In this document: positions 4,834-6,520 of the stretch, piece by piece
How positions within the stretch are numbered: position 1 is the first letter of the stretch
Layout: the number at the start of each line of letters is the position of its first letter
From: Dehalococcoidia bacterium
GTDB lineage: Bacteria > Chloroflexota > Dehalococcoidia > Plut-88900
Length of the DNA: 6,520 nucleotides
Reading direction: 5' to 3'
Assembly: GCA_012270635.1 (NCBI GenBank)
Contig: JAAXHX010000118.1
Coordinates: 1-6,520 of the forward strand
Notes under the pieces: generated by a model
The model's database searches: none
The model's input: only the letters and a program-made list of their open reading frames with translations
Told to the model about the DNA's origin: nothing
Translations under genes and position numbers: made by a program

Positions 4834-5988
4834 CTAGTTCCGGGAGTTGACCCTCTGCTGCATCTGGAAGACCTTGCCCTCCGTCTTGATGGCGGGAGCG
4901 ATGATCATCTCGGCCTGGTGCATGTCTTTGATGGTGAGGGCGCCGCACATGCCCATGGCCGTCCGCAGGGCCCCAACCAGGTTCATTGTCCCGTCGGCGA
5001 CGGAGGAGGGGCCGAGAAGGATCTCCCTGAGAGAACCCCGGGTCCCGACCTTGATGCGGGTGCCCCTGGGGAGGTCGGGGTGGGGGCTGGCCATCCCCCA
5101 ATTGTAGCCGCGTCCAGGGGCCTCGTAGGCCTGGGCCAGGGGCGTGCCAAGCATTATGGCGTCGGCCCCCGAGGCGATGGCCTTGCAGATGTCTCCGCCG
5201 GTCCTGAGGCCGCCGTCGGTGATGATGGCGACGTCGCGGCCCGTCCGGCGCACGTACTCCTCTCGGGCGGCGGCGCATTCCAGGGTGGCGGTGATCTGCG
5301 GTACCCCAATGCCCAGGACTTCCCGGCTGGTGCAGGCCGCGCCGGGCCCGACGCCCACCAGCAGGCCGGAGATTCCGGTCTCCATCAGCTCCAGGGCCGT
5401 ATTGAACCCCACCGAGTTGCCGACTACTACGGGTATGGAGATCTGCTCGCACAACTCCTGGAAGATCAACCCCTTGTAGCTGCGGGACACGTGGCGTGCC
5501 GTGGTGACGGTGGACTGGACGACCAGGATGTCGGCGCCAGCCTCCACGGCTATGGGGGCGACCCGCTTGGTGTTCTGGGGAGTGACGGATACGGCGCAGA
5601 CGGCGCCCCCGTCCTTGATGCGGGCGATGCAGGCGGCAATGGCCTGGTCCTTAAGCGGGGTGGAGTAGATCTTCTGGAAGAGGGGGGTGATCTCATCCTC
5701 GGTGGCCTGGGAAATCTGCTCCAGGATATCGTCGGGGTTTTCGTAGCGGCCATGAACGCCTTCGAGGTTGAGGACGCCAAGGCCGCCGAACTCGTGCATC
5801 TTGACGGCCATAGCCGGGTCTACGACCCCGTCCATGGCGGAGGCGATCAGGGGTAGGGCAAAAGTGTGCGGGCCGAGGGAGAAGGTGGTGTTGGCCAGCT
5901 CCGGGTTTATGGTGACCTCCCCCGGAACGATGGCGACTTCTTCGAACCCGTATGCCCTGCGTAATTCCTTGATCCTGGGAAGGTACAT
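4834..5988 (-). CDS. guaB3: GuaB3-family IMP dehydrogenase-related protein
   Basis: A 384-residue TIM-barrel protein of the IMPDH/GMP reductase family. It runs from the N-terminal barrel strands straight through without CBS domains, which explains why it is about 100 residues shorter than classical GuaB. Motifs seen are ALPLIASAMDGVVDP (44-58), GGLGVLNLEG (68-77), VVVGNSVG (187-194), the catalytic-Cys loop VGPGAACTSREVLGIGVPQ (213-231, Cys219), AIITDGGLRTGGDICKAIA (254-272) for phosphate binding, and ADAIMLGTPLAQ (275-286). It would act on guanine nucleotides in the cytoplasm. I recall that work on cyanobacterial GuaB3 supports GMP reductase rather than IMP dehydrogenase activity, so GMP-to-IMP recycling is the better guess. 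The ATG at 5988 has GGAGG at 5993-5997 (short 4-nt spacer). A strong promoter lies at 6044-6072. Confidence 0.95.
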   Translation of the reverse strand: MYLPRIKELRRAYGFEEVAIVPGEVTINPELANTTFSLGPHTFALPLIASAMDGVVDPAMAVKMHEFGGLGVLNLEGVHGRYENPDDILEQISQATEDEITPLFQKIYSTPLKDQAIAACIARIKDGGAVCAVSVTPQNTKRVAPIAVEAGADILVVQSTVTTARHVSRSYKGLIFQELCEQISIPVVVGNSVGFNTALELMETGISGLLVGVGPGAACTSREVLGIGVPQITATLECAAAREEYVRRTGRDVAIITDGGLRTGGDICKAIASGADAIMLGTPLAQAYEAPGRGYNWGMASPHPDLPRGTRIKVGTRGSLREILLGPSSVADGTMNLVGALRTAMGMCGALTIKDMHQAEMIIAPAIKTEGKVFQMQQRVNSRN

Positions 5989-6043
5989 TTAGCCTCCGGT
6001 TTTGGTTAGCCTACACTAGGGCCTTGGCGGGGAATTGGAGGGA

Positions 6044-6072
6044 AATATAGCAACCGCATAGTCGCAAGTCAA
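6044..6072 (-). promoter_or_regulatory. Sigma70-type promoter of guaB3
   Basis: On the minus strand, TTGACT (6072-6067), a 17-nt spacer, then TATATT (6049-6044). Each box is one base from consensus. Transcription would begin near 6037, giving a leader of about 50 nt ending in GGAGG. It probably also drives the selenoprotein gene downstream, since no comparable promoter is visible in the 61-nt spacer. Confidence 0.7.
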
Positions 6073-6161
6073 CGCGGGGTCGGGCGCCATCTCCATGCCC
6101 TAATTTTAGCAACTTTCGGCGAGGGTGGCGGGCGTCCGGCCCAAATATCCCGACCACCGCC

Positions 6162-6284
6162 CATACTTCCCTTCGACAGGCTCAGGATAAACTAGAGCCT
6201 CAGCATGAGCGGCCCCACGGGGATGGATGCCCGATCGGAGTCGGGAATGACGGGGGGGGTCCGGCTAGGGGGCCGGAATGACGG
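6162..6284 (+). repeat. Composite dispersed repeat, copy A
   Basis: The first part (6162-6215) is the 54-bp inverted partner of 3996-4049. The second part runs GGGATGGATGCCCGATCGGA, then GTCGGGAATGACGG, then CCGGCTAGGGGGCCGG, and contains small palindromes (CCCGA...TCGGG and CCGGC...GCCGG). Relative to copy B it has 18 extra nt (ACTAGAGCCTCAGCATGA, 6191-6208). Confidence 0.9.
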
Positions 6285-6330
6285 GGGAACCACCTCACCC
6301 TTCCCTTTCTGCGTATGACCCCCACTCACA

Positions 6331-6361
6331 CCGCTCATCCTGAGCAGAGTCGAAGGGTCGA
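6331..6361 (-). repeat. Dispersed CCCTTCGAC-type repeat, inverted copy
   Basis: The reverse complement begins TCGACCCTTCGACTCTGCTC and ends AGGATGAGCGG. It is closest to copy 1 at 1529-1558, differing by a short central substitution and one extra base. It lies between the two direct composite repeats and in opposite orientation to them. Confidence 0.8.
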
Positions 6362-6413
6362 GCGGACGTATAGCGATGCTGGTCGCTTCAACGAGCCTTC
6401 CCCACTCCCCGCT

Positions 6414-6520
6414 CATACTTCCCTTCGACAGGCTCAGGATAAGCGGCCCCACAGGGATGGATGCCCGATCGGAGTCGGGAATGGCGGGGGAGGGTTCCGG
6501 CTAGGGGGCCGGAATGACGG
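6414..6520 (+). repeat. Composite dispersed repeat, copy B (runs to window edge)
   Basis: It repeats copy A from CATACTTCCCTTCGACAGGC through GGGATGGATGCCCGATCGGA to CCGGAATGACGG. It lacks A's 18-nt ACTAGAGCCTCAGCATGA block and has small changes in the G-run (GGCGGGGGAGGGTT against GACGGGGGGGGT). It may continue beyond the window. Confidence 0.9.

Larger units (their letters stand above)
6073..6520. other. Non-coding repeat-rich right end
   Basis: Nearly 450 bp without a credible gene. It contains two direct copies of a composite repeat (6162-6284 and 6414-6520), an inverted shorter copy (6331-6361) and AT/GC-mixed filler. A minus-strand frame over 6192-6452 translates repeat sequence (ILSLSKGS, LDPSTLLRMS), a typical false ORF. 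Confidence 0.75.

Noticed and set aside
4819..5856. 345-codon plus-strand frame opposite guaB3
   Set aside because: Low-complexity Gly/Asp/Ala-rich translation antisense to a gene with clear IMPDH-family motifs.
6192..6452. 86-codon minus-strand frame in the right end
   Set aside because: Made of translated dispersed repeats; the peptides ILSLSKGS and LDPSTLLRMS are known kinds of false ORF from this repeat type.
6162..6520. CRISPR array
   Set aside because: Repeats are long, imperfect, palindromic and in mixed orientation, with no regular spacers.

Overview
This GC-rich bacterial window carries six protein genes in three transcriptional blocks, plus dispersed palindrome-like repeats. The taxonomic hints fit a Chloroflexota bacterium of the Dehalococcoidia/SAR202 type, but this is inference without a marker gene. 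The hints are a luciferase-like flavin/F420 oxidoreductase, a GuaB3-type IMP dehydrogenase relative, a secreted protein ending in an EF-hand plus 'DYF...VLEVIKFYF' tail, and many copies of a CCCTTCGACAGGCTCAGGAT repeat.

Layout. 2-652 (+) is the 3' part of an agmatinase/arginase-family ureohydrolase. It is followed after 8 nt by a luciferase-like monooxygenase (661-1494, +). A D-2-hydroxyacid dehydrogenase (2577-1591, -) converges on it and has a near-consensus promoter and a strong Shine-Dalgarno. Diverging from that promoter is a secreted modular protein (2730-3946, +): signal peptide, Ig-like region, FnIII-like domain, Thr/Pro linker, cadherin-like domain and EF-hand tail. Its frame breaks just after the signal peptide, and a 12-bp hairpin overlaps its stop codon. 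A roughly 320-bp gap holds a repeat copy. Then, both on the minus strand, come guaB3 (5988-4834), behind a TTGACT-17-TATATT promoter, and a peroxiredoxin/thioredoxin-fold gene (4772-4269). The right end (6073-6520) is non-coding repeat sequence.

The most notable feature is the redox gene. Its frame is interrupted by one in-frame TGA, exactly at the first cysteine of a WCPYC active site (W-TGA-P-Y-C). Directly downstream in the mRNA lies a small hairpin (GGGUGC-AGUUG-GCAGCC) at the spacing expected of a bacterial SECIS element. I read it as a UxxC selenoprotein that an ordinary gene caller would truncate or start too late, not as a pseudogene.

The genes suggest unrelated housekeeping and catabolic jobs: guanidino-compound hydrolysis, flavin/F420 oxidation, 2-hydroxyacid oxidation, purine interconversion and peroxide/thiol redox. 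A 54-bp inverted repeat pair, identical at 53 positions, brackets the guaB3-selenoprotein block.
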